Shown piece after piece: positions 26,432-34,533 of a stretch of DNA of 64,000 nt. Below the pieces are notes generated by a model. It was not told the origin of the DNA, searched no databases, and saw nothing but the letters and a program-made list of their open reading frames with translations. The number at the start of each line of letters is the position of its first letter. Position 1 is the stretch's first letter. The position numbers were made by a program, and so were the translations under genes. The stretch is from OCS116 sp051531935 (GTDB lineage: Bacteria > Pseudomonadota > Alphaproteobacteria > Rhizobiales > OSC116): the NCBI GenBank assembly GCA_051531935.1, contig JAOPTR010000002.1, positions 1 through 64,000 on the forward strand, given 5' to 3'.

Positions 26432-26672
26432 TATAAAAATACGAACATAATTCTTATGTCGCTACACTCAACGTAAACAGATGGTATCAATCTAGGCTTA
26501 CTAAACAGTAAAAATTTCTTTTAAAATTTTATATATACGTTATATATGTTTCAAAATAGGGCAAATTACCACTTTTGGCTTATTGTTTTATTGCGTTTTA
26601 ACTTTATTTATAGTTATGTTTTGGCTTAAATTTGAGTAAAACAAGCTGTTTTTGGCAAAATTTGAGACTATT

Positions 26673-26990
26673 ATGAGTAAAGATTTTGAAAATGATTTGG
26701 ATGATGAAACCTTTTTAAAAGAGCATCATAAAACCCAAAAACCAAAATTATATAAAGTATTATTGTTGAATGATGATTTTACGACACAAGAATTTGTTAC
26801 CTTTGTCCTTGAGCAATATTTCAATAAATCTGTCGAGCAAGCTTACGAAATTATGCTGCATGTGCATAAAAAAGGTGTTGGTGTTTGTGGTGTATACCCA
26901 TTTGAAATTGCCGAAATGAAGGTTCAACAGGTAATGCAATTGGCCGAGGCAGAGGAATATCCCCTGCAATGCGTCATGGAATCAGAATAA
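26673..26990 (+). CDS. clpS: ATP-dependent Clp protease adaptor ClpS
   Basis: The 105-residue product has the ClpS core: KLYKVLLLNDDFTTQEFVTFVL, then the HVHKKGVGVCGVYPFEIAE segment and the VMQLAEAEEYPLQCVMES end. Asn-Asp in LLNDD and the HVHKKG region form the pocket for N-degron residues. ClpS hands N-end rule substrates to ClpA, encoded 110 bp downstream. The ATG at 26673 fits the family better than a TTG at 26652. Confidence 0.95.
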   Translation: MSKDFENDLDDETFLKEHHKTQKPKLYKVLLLNDDFTTQEFVTFVLEQYFNKSVEQAYEIMLHVHKKGVGVCGVYPFEIAEMKVQQVMQLAEAEEYPLQCVMESE

Positions 26991-27100
26991 AAACGATAAA
27001 TCGGAATAAAAACGATTTATTTTGCTAAATCACAAATAGTTTTATTGAAATTTTGAAATAAGCAATTAGGTTTATATATAGTAACTGAAAAGAGACTTAT

Positions 27101-29431
27101 ATGACCGCATTTACAGTGAGCTTAGAAAAAACAATCCACGATGCCTTGGCACTCGCGCTTAAATACAAGCACGAATATGTGACATTAGAGCATTTGCTAC
27201 TGGCTCTATTGTCCGAGCAAGATGCCGTTGCTGTGTTGTTTGCTTGCGATGTCGATTTTATTGCCCTGCGCAAAGATCTCACACAATATTTAGATGATGA
27301 GTTAGATGACATCCTATTTGATGGAGAAGGCGATAGCCAGCCGACAGCGGCTTTCCACCGTGTATTGCAGCGCGCTATCATTCAGGTGCAATCATCGGGT
27401 CAAGAAGAAGTGACTGGCGCAACTGTATTGGTTTCATTATTCTCCGAACAAGATTGTCATGCTGTATACTTCCTCGAAAAACTTGGTATCACTAGGTTGG
27501 ATATTGTAAAATTCATTTCTCATGGCATTGCAAAACGCCCTGAACTGTCAGAAGGCATTTCAATTAAAGGCACTCAAGCTGATGGGGAAAACGCGTCAGA
27601 AGACGGTGTTGAGAAAGATAAGAAGAAATCTCCTTTAAGTGAGTATTGCGTCAATCTTAATGTTTTGGCTGAAGAGGGCAAAATTGACCCCCTTATTGGT
27701 CGCGATTCCGAAGTGCAGCGTATGATGCAGATTATTTGCCGTCGTCGCAAAAACAATCCACTGTTAGTGGGTGACCCTGGCGTGGGTAAAACTGCAATTG
27801 CCGAAGGTTTGGCAAAGCTTATTGTCGATGGCGAAGTGCCTGAAATTCTTGAAAACTCGGTTATATATCAACTCGATATGGGGTCTCTGTTGGCAGGTAC
27901 GCGCTTTAGAGGTGATTTTGAGGAACGTTTAAAAGCTGTTGTTACCGCGATTAAAGAAAAAGAGAATGCCATATTATTTGTTGACGAGATACATACAATC
28001 ATTGGTGCGGGTTCAACTTCTGGTGGTTCTATGGATGCGTCCAACCTCCTGAAACCTGCATTACAAAAAGGTGAGCTTAAATGTATTGGCTCGACTACAT
28101 ATAAAGAATATCGCCAACATTTTGAGAAAGATGCCGCATTGGTGCGCCGCTTCCAGAAAATTGATATCAAAGAGCCGTCTGTTGCCGATAGTATCAACAT
28201 TCTCAAAGGCTTGAAAACTTATTTTGAAGACTTTCATAACATTAAATTTAGCGAAGAATCGCTTAAAGCGGCTGTTGAATTGTCTGATCGCTATATGCAG
28301 GACAAACGCCTGCCAGATAAAGCGATTGATGTGATTGACGAAGCCGCGGCCGCGCAAACCATTTTACCCGCAGACAAACGTAAAAAAGTTATTGGTCTTA
28401 AAGAAATTGAAAAAGTATTTGCGGTTTTGGCGCGAATTCCAGAAAAAAACATCAACAAATCCGATGCCGATTTGCTTAAACATCTAGAGAAGAATATGGC
28501 ACGTCGTGTATTTGGGCAAGATGAAGCCATTGAACAATTATGTAGTGCTATTAAACTATCCCGTGCTGGTTTGCGTGAAGTTGGCAAACCTATCGGTAAC
28601 TATTTATTCACTGGCCCAACAGGTGTTGGTAAAACAGAGGTTTGTAAACAACTTGCCGATTTGCTCGGTGTTGAACTCATGCGGTTTGATATGTCTGAAT
28701 ATATGGAGGCGCATGCGGTTGCAAGGCTAATTGGCGCCCCTCCTGGTTATGTAGGTTTTGAACAAGGCGGTTTGTTGAGCGATAAAGTCGATCAAAATCC
28801 ACATTGTGTATTGCTGTTAGATGAAATTGAAAAAGCCCACCCAGATATTTACAATATTTTATTGCAAGTTATGGATTACGGAAAACTAACCGATAATAGC
28901 GGTAAAGTGATTGATTTTAGCAATGTAATTTTGGTGATGACCTCAAATGCTGGTGCTAGCGATCTAGAAAAAGAAACCATCGGTTTCACGCAACCAAGTG
29001 CAGAAAATACTAATAATGATGAGGCAATTAAAAGATTATTCTCACCTGAATTTAGAAATCGCTTAGACGCAAAAATAAATTTTGCGCCTCTGTCAGAAAA
29101 AGTGATTTCTAGAGTGGTCGAGAAATTTATTCTTGAACTTGAAAACCAACTTGCTGATAGAAATGTCACGATGTCGCTTACTGATGGCGCAAATAAATGG
29201 TTAGCAGAGCGTGGGTTTGATCGTTCAAATGGCGCACGACCGTTGGCGAGAGTGATACAAGAATATATTAAAAAACCATTGGCCGATGAATTATTGTTTG
29301 GCAAATTAAAATCTGGCGGCACAGTGCGTATTTCACTTAGTCCGGGTAAAGACAAAAAACTATTATTCGCAATTGATGCCAGCCAAAAACTTTTGCCAGC
29401 ATCTAAAACGCGCAAACTAACCAAAGTTTAG
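27101..29431 (+). CDS. clpA: ATP-dependent Clp protease ATPase subunit ClpA
   Basis: The 776-residue protein has the Clp N-domain (about 1-145) and two AAA+ modules. Walker A is GDPGVGKTA near residue 225 in D1 and GPTGVGKTE near 508 in D2; Walker B is LFVDEIHTIIGAG in D1 and LLLDEIEKAHPD in D2. A D2-small domain ends near 745. It lacks the middle coiled coil of ClpB, so it is ClpA. It unfolds substrates for ClpP (not in this window) and uses ClpS from the preceding gene. Confidence 0.97.
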   Translation: MTAFTVSLEKTIHDALALALKYKHEYVTLEHLLLALLSEQDAVAVLFACDVDFIALRKDLTQYLDDELDDILFDGEGDSQPTAAFHRVLQRAIIQVQSSGQEEVTGATVLVSLFSEQDCHAVYFLEKLGITRLDIVKFISHGIAKRPELSEGISIKGTQADGENASEDGVEKDKKKSPLSEYCVNLNVLAEEGKIDPLIGRDSEVQRMMQIICRRRKNNPLLVGDPGVGKTAIAEGLAKLIVDGEVPEILENSVIYQLDMGSLLAGTRFRGDFEERLKAVVTAIKEKENAILFVDEIHTIIGAGSTSGGSMDASNLLKPALQKGELKCIGSTTYKEYRQHFEKDAALVRRFQKIDIKEPSVADSINILKGLKTYFEDFHNIKFSEESLKAAVELSDRYMQDKRLPDKAIDVIDEAAAAQTILPADKRKKVIGLKEIEKVFAVLARIPEKNINKSDADLLKHLEKNMARRVFGQDEAIEQLCSAIKLSRAGLREVGKPIGNYLFTGPTGVGKTEVCKQLADLLGVELMRFDMSEYMEAHAVARLIGAPPGYVGFEQGGLLSDKVDQNPHCVLLLDEIEKAHPDIYNILLQVMDYGKLTDNSGKVIDFSNVILVMTSNAGASDLEKETIGFTQPSAENTNNDEAIKRLFSPEFRNRLDAKINFAPLSEKVISRVVEKFILELENQLADRNVTMSLTDGANKWLAERGFDRSNGARPLARVIQEYIKKPLADELLFGKLKSGGTVRISLSPGKDKKLLFAIDASQKLLPASKTRKLTKV

Positions 29432-29444
29432 GCTTTGGTTAGTT
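29415..29444. terminator. Perfect 12-bp hairpin across the clpA stop codon
   Basis: AACTAACCAAAG (29415-29426) and CTTTGGTTAGTT (29433-29444) pair perfectly around a 6-base loop that contains the clpA stop codon. It lies between convergent clpA and the HIT gene. The lack of a T run makes it more likely an RNA-stabilising or weak bidirectional terminator structure. Confidence 0.5.
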
Positions 29445-29455
29445 GTCGATTGTGA

Positions 29456-29899
29456 TTAGCCGTCAATTGAGCTCAATAATTTGTTGAGATCAGCAGCTTG
29501 TTTGGCCAAGATTTCGGCATCAGCCATTTCTAAACTATGGCCTTTGTGTTTGACACCCTCGATAACTGGTAACAAATGGAAATGCAGGTGGAAAATAGTC
29601 TGTCCTGCGGCTTCGCCCGTAAATTGGCGGAAAACAATGCCATCAGCTTTGAAATAATCCTTCAAAACAATGGCAATTTTTTGCGCTTTTTTAATGATAT
29701 AAGCAAGGTTTTCAGGGTCTGCATCTAGCAATGAGATGGCAGGCTGTTTACTGACAATCAGTAGATGACCATCTGTTTGAGGCATAATGTCCATAAATAC
29801 CAGAATTTCAGCATCTTCATAAACAGTGTGATTGGGAATTTCACCTCTAATAATCATCGCAATGATGTTTTTGTCATCATATTTTGTTGGTAATGTCAT
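29456..29899 (-). CDS. HIT-family nucleotide hydrolase
   Basis: A 147-residue protein with the histidine triad HLHFHLLP (His104, His106, His108) and an N-terminal half typical of the HINT branch (IIAMIIRGEIPNHTVYEDAE, FMDIMPQTDGHLLIV). HIT proteins hydrolyse nucleoside phosphoramidates or adenylated substrates. It shares strand and close spacing (8 bp) with the upstream FAD monooxygenase gene. Confidence 0.92.
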   Translation of the reverse strand: MTLPTKYDDKNIIAMIIRGEIPNHTVYEDAEILVFMDIMPQTDGHLLIVSKQPAISLLDADPENLAYIIKKAQKIAIVLKDYFKADGIVFRQFTGEAAGQTIFHLHFHLLPVIEGVKHKGHSLEMADAEILAKQAADLNKLLSSIDG

Positions 29900-29907
29900 G
29901 TTATTTC

Positions 29908-31101
29908 CTAATAATTATCATAGCGTTTTGCGTATAGCCAATCCAAGCGAGTCAATAATTTATGCGGCATAAATTTACTGAGAATCCTTAGATATAAATT
30001 CCGAGCAACCGAAACGGGTGGCGTTAAATGGAATATTTTTGCATTCTGTTGGGCGGCATTCTGAGTTTTTGTCACGCGGTCGTGCCTAGATTGTTCATAA
30101 ACCCGCAATTTAAGTGGTATAATTTGAGCATTCCACTCGTGCCAGTTTTCGGCACCTTCATATAAAAGGTTTGCCAAACAGGCTGCATCCTCTATTGCCA
30201 TAGCCGCGCCTTGTGCTTGGTAGGGCAGGGTGGAATGCGCTGCATCACCTATAAATAATATATTGTCTTTTGCGGACTGATAGCCATGCTTGCAGGCAAA
30301 TAGTGGCCAAATTTTCATATCTTTTGCAGCAGCCAATAGGCTAAATACATCATCGTTCCAGTGTTTTAAATGGTTTTTTAATTCAGCAATGTCAGCAGTT
30401 TGTGCCCAATCCTTTTGCTTCAAATCTCCTTCAGTAAACGCTACCAAGTTTAATTTATTGCCATTTTCAATGGGGTATAAAACCAAGTGTGATTTATTTC
30501 CTAACCAAACATGGGTTGAATTTTGATATTTTTTTACAAGCTCTGGAGCGTCTATCAGTGATCGCCATGCAATGTGGCTTGAAAATTGAGCCGTCTCACC
30601 ATGGGGCTTTAAATTTTTACGAGTTTTTGACCAAACACCATCGGCAGCAATGTATAAATCACTAGAGTTTTGGGTTTTGTTAATTTCCCGTCCAAACTCT
30701 ATTGAAATGCTCTCATATTGTTTGGTTTGTTCGCATAATATATTATGTAAATCTGCACGATGCACCACTAAATATGGTGCGCCATAACGTTGTTCGGCAT
30801 AATCACCTAGCGGAATGTCTGCAATTTGGTTGCCAGTCCTGCCCTCGGCCATGATGATGTTTTTGGGGCGGCCTGCGCATTCTATAAGCTTGGGTAAAAC
30901 ACCAATTTGGCGCAAAATATGCGTTGCATTTGGGCTTAATTGCAGCCCTGCGCCTTCTTCACTTGGTTCATTTGCCCGTTCGTGAATTTGAATTTTAAGT
31001 TTTTGATTATGCTTTTTGGCGGCCTGCGCGATGGTGAGAGCCGTTGTTAAACCTGCAATGCCAGCACCAATTATGGTAATGGTTTTGCTGTTTTCGCTCA
31101 T
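29908..31101 (-). CDS. FAD-dependent monooxygenase (UbiH/salicylate hydroxylase type)
   Basis: The 397-residue product begins with the FAD-binding GxGxxG in ITIIGAGIAGLTTAL. It has the central Asp-Gly (AADGVWSKTRKNL) and the second FAD motif GDAAHSTLPYQAQGAAMAIEDA near residue 290. This is the aromatic hydroxylase fold with NAD(P)H as electron donor. The closest types are salicylate-hydroxylase-like enzymes; the substrate is unclear. The ATG at 31101 has GAGG just upstream and is preferred over one at 31113. It lies 22 bp after a zinc-finger gene and 8 bp before the HIT gene, so the three probably share a transcript. Confidence 0.85.
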   Translation of the reverse strand: MSENSKTITIIGAGIAGLTTALTIAQAAKKHNQKLKIQIHERANEPSEEGAGLQLSPNATHILRQIGVLPKLIECAGRPKNIIMAEGRTGNQIADIPLGDYAEQRYGAPYLVVHRADLHNILCEQTKQYESISIEFGREINKTQNSSDLYIAADGVWSKTRKNLKPHGETAQFSSHIAWRSLIDAPELVKKYQNSTHVWLGNKSHLVLYPIENGNKLNLVAFTEGDLKQKDWAQTADIAELKNHLKHWNDDVFSLLAAAKDMKIWPLFACKHGYQSAKDNILFIGDAAHSTLPYQAQGAAMAIEDAACLANLLYEGAENWHEWNAQIIPLKLRVYEQSRHDRVTKTQNAAQQNAKIFHLTPPVSVARNLYLRILSKFMPHKLLTRLDWLYAKRYDNY

Positions 31102-31123
31102 AAAGCCTCGCAATTAAAAATAT

Positions 31124-31360
31124 TTATTTGTGTTTGCCGCAAATAGCAGGGTTTGCAGCATCAGATGCTAAAGCTTGGTTAAAAGCATAATGTGTTGAGC
31201 AATATGGACAAACAATTTCATTTTCAGTGCTCATATCCAAATATACATGCGGATGATCGTAAGGTGCGGTTGCACCGATACATTCAAAAATCTGTGCACC
31301 AATTTCAATGGTTTCGACGCCTGGGTCGTTATGAAATTTTGGAATTGATGTCGCTGCCAT
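31124..31360 (-). CDS. Zinc-finger protein of the NDUFS6 (zf-CHCC) type
   Basis: A 78-residue protein with the CHCC zinc site: Cys in IFECIGATAPYDHPHVYLDM, the His in the same stretch, and CPYCSTHYAFN. The family includes the NDUFS6/NUMM accessory subunit of alphaproteobacterial and mitochondrial complex I, where the zinc site helps assembly. Free-standing copies near redox enzymes are usual in this group. Confidence 0.85.
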   Translation of the reverse strand: MAATSIPKFHNDPGVETIEIGAQIFECIGATAPYDHPHVYLDMSTENEIVCPYCSTHYAFNQALASDAANPAICGKHK

Positions 31361-31516
31361 GGTGCACCTATATTTTATTGATTCATTCCAAACTAACCTT
31401 AGCGCACATTTAAATCAACAATCATATGGCCGAATTAACAAACAATGTTGTTTTATTGATGATAATTTAGGTTTATGAATATAGACTAGCCATAAATAAG
31501 CTGTTTTAGGATTTAT

Positions 31517-32269
31517 ATGCAAAAATTTAATCACAATGGTGTTGAAATCGCCTACGAAACCACGGGCGATTTAGAAAACCCTGCCATTTTATTGGTGCAT
31601 GGTTTTGGCTCTACGCATCGTAATAATTGGGTCGAGCCTGGTTGGTCGACATATTTGGTTGAGGCTGGCTATTTTGTGGTGATGCTTGACAATCGTGGGC
31701 ATGGTGAAAGCCAAAAATTATATGATACGACTGATTATGATCTTGATAAAATGGCGAGAGACGCAGCAGCACTCATGCTACATATTGGCATAGAAGAATA
31801 TGATATTATGGGCTATTCGATGGGCGCGCGGATATCTGCCTTTGTTGCCATCCAAAACCCTAAAGCCGTGAAACATCTTATCTTGGGTGGGTTGGGCGAC
31901 AATATAATTCATGGCACACCAGATGTTGAAAATATTTCAAAAGGATTGCTGGCCGAAAATTTAGCAGACGTGAAAGATGCAATTGGCCGTATGTTCCGTA
32001 TTTTTGCTGATCATACTGGCTCCAACCGCAATGCATTGGCCGCTTGTATTATGTCGCCGCGCCGCACGATGTCAGAGGCCGAAGTGTTGCAAATAAAACA
32101 ACCAACCTTGGTTGCCATTGGTACAGTGGATGATGTTGCTGGTGATGGTGAGGCCTTGGCCTTAATGCTTGAAAACGGCCGGTTTTTGCCCATTCCTAGG
32201 CGTGATCATATGCGCGCAACGGGTGATAGAGTGTATAAAGAAGGCGTATTGAAATTCCTATCAAAATGA
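31517..32269 (+). CDS. Alpha/beta-fold hydrolase
   Basis: A 250-residue hydrolase with oxyanion region VHGFGSTHRNNW, nucleophile elbow GYSMGAR (Ser near residue 102), an acid in TVDDVAGDG and the catalytic His in PRRDHMRATGD. No lid domain is evident. The reaction cannot be told from sequence; esterase or C-C hydrolase activity is possible. It stands alone upstream of cysE on the same strand with an 86-bp gap. Confidence 0.88.
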   Translation: MQKFNHNGVEIAYETTGDLENPAILLVHGFGSTHRNNWVEPGWSTYLVEAGYFVVMLDNRGHGESQKLYDTTDYDLDKMARDAAALMLHIGIEEYDIMGYSMGARISAFVAIQNPKAVKHLILGGLGDNIIHGTPDVENISKGLLAENLADVKDAIGRMFRIFADHTGSNRNALAACIMSPRRTMSEAEVLQIKQPTLVAIGTVDDVAGDGEALALMLENGRFLPIPRRDHMRATGDRVYKEGVLKFLSK

Positions 32270-32355
32270 GATCAAGTATTTTTGATCGAAATTTAGTGGA
32301 TATGATTATTAAAATACTCTAATATTCTATAAGTTTAAAAGTAAGGAATATTGTA

Positions 32356-33159
32356 ATGTCTCAGCTTCAAAATACCCAGAAAACTGTGTCGATAGACCCT
32401 GTGTGGAAACGTATTCGCGATGAAGCAGAAGCTATTCTTAGGCACGAACCTGCGTTGGCGGGGTTTATATTTCAAACCATTTTGGCACATGAAAACCTAG
32501 AAACCGCAGTGGCTTACCGCATGGCACAACTGTTAGGCACAGCTGATGTTAGCGCGCTTATCATCCAACAAATATTTGAAGATGCGATTAGTACTGAAGA
32601 AAAAATAAGCAGTGCCATCCGTGCCGATATTGTGGCATTTAATGAGCGTGATCCTGCAGCAGTGCGCTATATCGAAGCTTTGCTCTATTTTAAAGGCTTT
32701 CAAGCGGTCACCACTCATCGGATTGCAAATTGGTTATTTTCTAAAGGCCGTAAGGACTTATCTTTTTTCCTTCAAAGCTGTAGCTCGCGCTTGTTTGGTG
32801 TGGATATTCACCCCCGAGTTCAAATGGGGCAAGGCATTTTTCTCGATCATGCAACGGGTGTGGTAATCGGCGAAACTGCTGTTATCGAAGATGAAGTTTC
32901 CATTCTACAAAATGTAACCCTTGGCGGTACAGGTAAAGAAATTGGCGATCGTCATCCGAAAATACGCCATGGCGTGCTTATCGGTGCAGGTGCTAAAATA
33001 TTGGGTAATATTGAAATTGGCCATTGTGTGCGTGTGGGGGCGGGTAGTGTTGTTCTTAAAGATGTACCACCCAATAAGACTGTTGCAGGTGTGCCTGCAA
33101 GAATAATTGGCGAGGCAGGTTGTAGTGACCCCGCTTTAAAAATGGATCAAATGATTTAG
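32356..33159 (+). CDS. cysE: Serine O-acetyltransferase
   Basis: A 267-residue enzyme with the alpha-helical N-terminal domain of SAT (WKRIRDEAEAILRHEP, then the DPA motif in FNERDPAAVRY). The left-handed beta-helix has FGVDIHPRVQMGQGIFLDHA, VIGETAVI, LGGTGKEIGDRHPKI and PPNKTVAGVPARIIG. It makes O-acetylserine from serine and acetyl-CoA, the first step of cysteine synthesis. The C-terminal Ile (DQMI) matches the tail that inserts into O-acetylserine sulfhydrylase in the cysteine synthase complex. Confidence 0.96.
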   Translation: MSQLQNTQKTVSIDPVWKRIRDEAEAILRHEPALAGFIFQTILAHENLETAVAYRMAQLLGTADVSALIIQQIFEDAISTEEKISSAIRADIVAFNERDPAAVRYIEALLYFKGFQAVTTHRIANWLFSKGRKDLSFFLQSCSSRLFGVDIHPRVQMGQGIFLDHATGVVIGETAVIEDEVSILQNVTLGGTGKEIGDRHPKIRHGVLIGAGAKILGNIEIGHCVRVGAGSVVLKDVPPNKTVAGVPARIIGEAGCSDPALKMDQMI

Positions 33160-33226
33160 CACAGAACGCTTGCCTTTGTTGGTTTTAACAATTAGACAGA
33201 GGAAAATTCAAATTGAGAGATGTAAT

Positions 33227-33436
33227 ATGAATAACCTAGAAATCATCAAGCTACAAAATTATCTACAAAAGCTATTTGGCAATAAGGATATTAATGTGGC
33301 CGCACGGCCTAACCAACTTGACAGTGTTGAAGTTTATATGAAGAAAGAATATATCGGCCTTATATATAAAGATGAAGAAGAAGGTGAAGTTTCGTATGAT
33401 TTCCAAATGGGTATTCTGGATTTTGATCTAGAATAG
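33227..33436 (+). CDS. DUF3126 family protein
   Basis: The 69-residue product (LQNYLQKLFGNKDINVAARP, then YIGLIYKDEEEGEVSYDFQM) matches DUF3126, a short alphaproteobacterial family regularly found behind cysE, as here. Function unknown. The ATG at 33227 has GAGAG upstream and matches the family length, unlike a start at 33170. A terminator follows. Confidence 0.88.
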   Translation: MNNLEIIKLQNYLQKLFGNKDINVAARPNQLDSVEVYMKKEYIGLIYKDEEEGEVSYDFQMGILDFDLE

Positions 33437-33460
33437 TCTTGTAAAACAATCGTTTAAATT

Positions 33461-33487
33461 AAGCTCTGCATTGCAGGGCTTTTTTTT
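33461..33487 (+). terminator. Terminator of the cysE-DUF3126 unit
   Basis: AAGCTCTGC and GCAGGGCTT form a 9-bp stem (one G-T pair) with a 3-base loop, followed by eight T residues. Confidence 0.9.
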
Positions 33488-33596
33488 GGCCAATTTATTA
33501 ACAAAATTAACCATAAACCCAATAGATATGGTTAACAAATTGCTAATTTTTACAAAGTTGCTATGCTCAAGTTGTAACCTAGTAGTGAGTATTATT

Positions 33597-33914
33597 ATGC
33601 ATGATATGTTTGTTTTTGGCCTTGTAGTTGTAACTGGTTTTATCTGTGCGGGTTTCCTGCAAAGTGTTTATCAGCTATTCACCAATAAAGTGATGAGCTT
33701 TGATTTAAGCAAAGAAAGTGGCCTTGAAATGCTGATAAGCATTTTTACTCTTATTTTTGCGGGACCTTTTATCATCGTACGCAATAGTGTTCGTGCCTTT
33801 AGAATTGAAAATCGCCACGGCGGTTGGGTTGCTGCTAGCACAGCAATATCAGTTCTGTGGAGCTTTATTTCTGGCTTGTTCCTCGTGAATATTTACCTCA
33901 CAACAATGATTTAG
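33597..33914 (+). CDS. Small conserved membrane protein (DUF6949-like)
   Basis: A 105-residue protein with three hydrophobic segments (about 3-25, 43-62 and 80-102) and a conserved-looking middle, GPFIIVRNSVRAFRIENRHG. It resembles small membrane proteins of Hyphomicrobiales annotated as DUF6949; this is from memory. The ATG at 33597 has GTGAG upstream; an earlier in-frame start at 33471 would add residues lying within the preceding terminator. A possible CtrA-like half-match (TTAACAAATTGCTAA) lies near 33532. Confidence 0.65.
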   Translation: MHDMFVFGLVVVTGFICAGFLQSVYQLFTNKVMSFDLSKESGLEMLISIFTLIFAGPFIIVRNSVRAFRIENRHGGWVAASTAISVLWSFISGLFLVNIYLTTMI

Positions 33915-33922
33915 GTGTTTTA

Positions 33923-33947
33923 AACCAAGGCTAACTTGGTTTTTAAT
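33923..33947 (+). terminator. Terminator of the small membrane-protein gene
   Basis: AAACCAAG and CTTGGTTT form an 8-bp stem around GCTAA, followed by TTAATT. It starts 9 bp after the stop codon. Confidence 0.8.
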
Positions 33948-33997
33948 TGTCATTAGATTATTAATGGTTATCATCTGTTCTAACGGAAGAGATGATT

Positions 33998-34531
33998 ATG
34001 ACCATATATAAATTAAACGATTTTTCCCCTCAATTTACCGACAGAGATAGCTGCTTCATTGCCGATAGTGCCGATGTTATTGGTAAGGTTTCGATTGGTA
34101 AGAATGTTGGCATTTGGTTTGGCGCAATATTGCGTGGTGATACTGAAATATTGACCATAAAAAACGGCAGCAATGTGCAAGATGGCACCATTATCCATGC
34201 TGATTATGGTTTTCCTGCTACGATTGGGGAAGGTTGTACCATTGGCCACAAAGCCATTATTCATGGTTGTACCATTGAAGACAATAGCCTCGTTGGTATG
34301 GGTGCTACGGTGCTGAATGGCGCAGTGGTTGGCGAAAATTGCCTCATTGGCGCGGGGGCGCTTATTCCAGAAGGTAAACATATTGAGGCTGGCTCATTGG
34401 TGGTTGGTATGCCGGGCAAGGTAAAACGCGCGCTGAGTGATGATGAGATAAAGGGCTTAACTTTAAGTGCCGAACATTATATGCAGAACGCTTCGCGCTT
34501 CATTCAAAACCTAAAAGTCGAAGTGGTCTAA
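33998..34531 (+). CDS. Gamma-class carbonic anhydrase-like protein
   Basis: The 177-residue product is a left-handed beta-helix protein with hexapeptide repeats: IGKNVGIWFGAILRGD, VQDGTIIHADYGFP, GHKAIIHGC. The three histidines (IIHAD, GHK, IIHGC) match the zinc ligands of gamma carbonic anhydrases. YrdA/PaaY-type members often have weak or no anhydrase activity. The ATG at 33998 is preferred because GGAAGAG is correctly spaced. It ends 2 bp before recJ, so the two are cotranscribed. Confidence 0.88.
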   Translation: MTIYKLNDFSPQFTDRDSCFIADSADVIGKVSIGKNVGIWFGAILRGDTEILTIKNGSNVQDGTIIHADYGFPATIGEGCTIGHKAIIHGCTIEDNSLVGMGATVLNGAVVGENCLIGAGALIPEGKHIEAGSLVVGMPGKVKRALSDDEIKGLTLSAEHYMQNASRFIQNLKVEVV

Positions 34532-34533
34532 CC

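Noticed and set aside
33532..33547. CtrA-like site TTAACAAATTGCTAA upstream of the small membrane-protein gene
   Set aside because: One half-site deviates (CTAA), and such near matches are expected by chance in AT-rich DNA. Mentioned only as a possibility in the gene entry.
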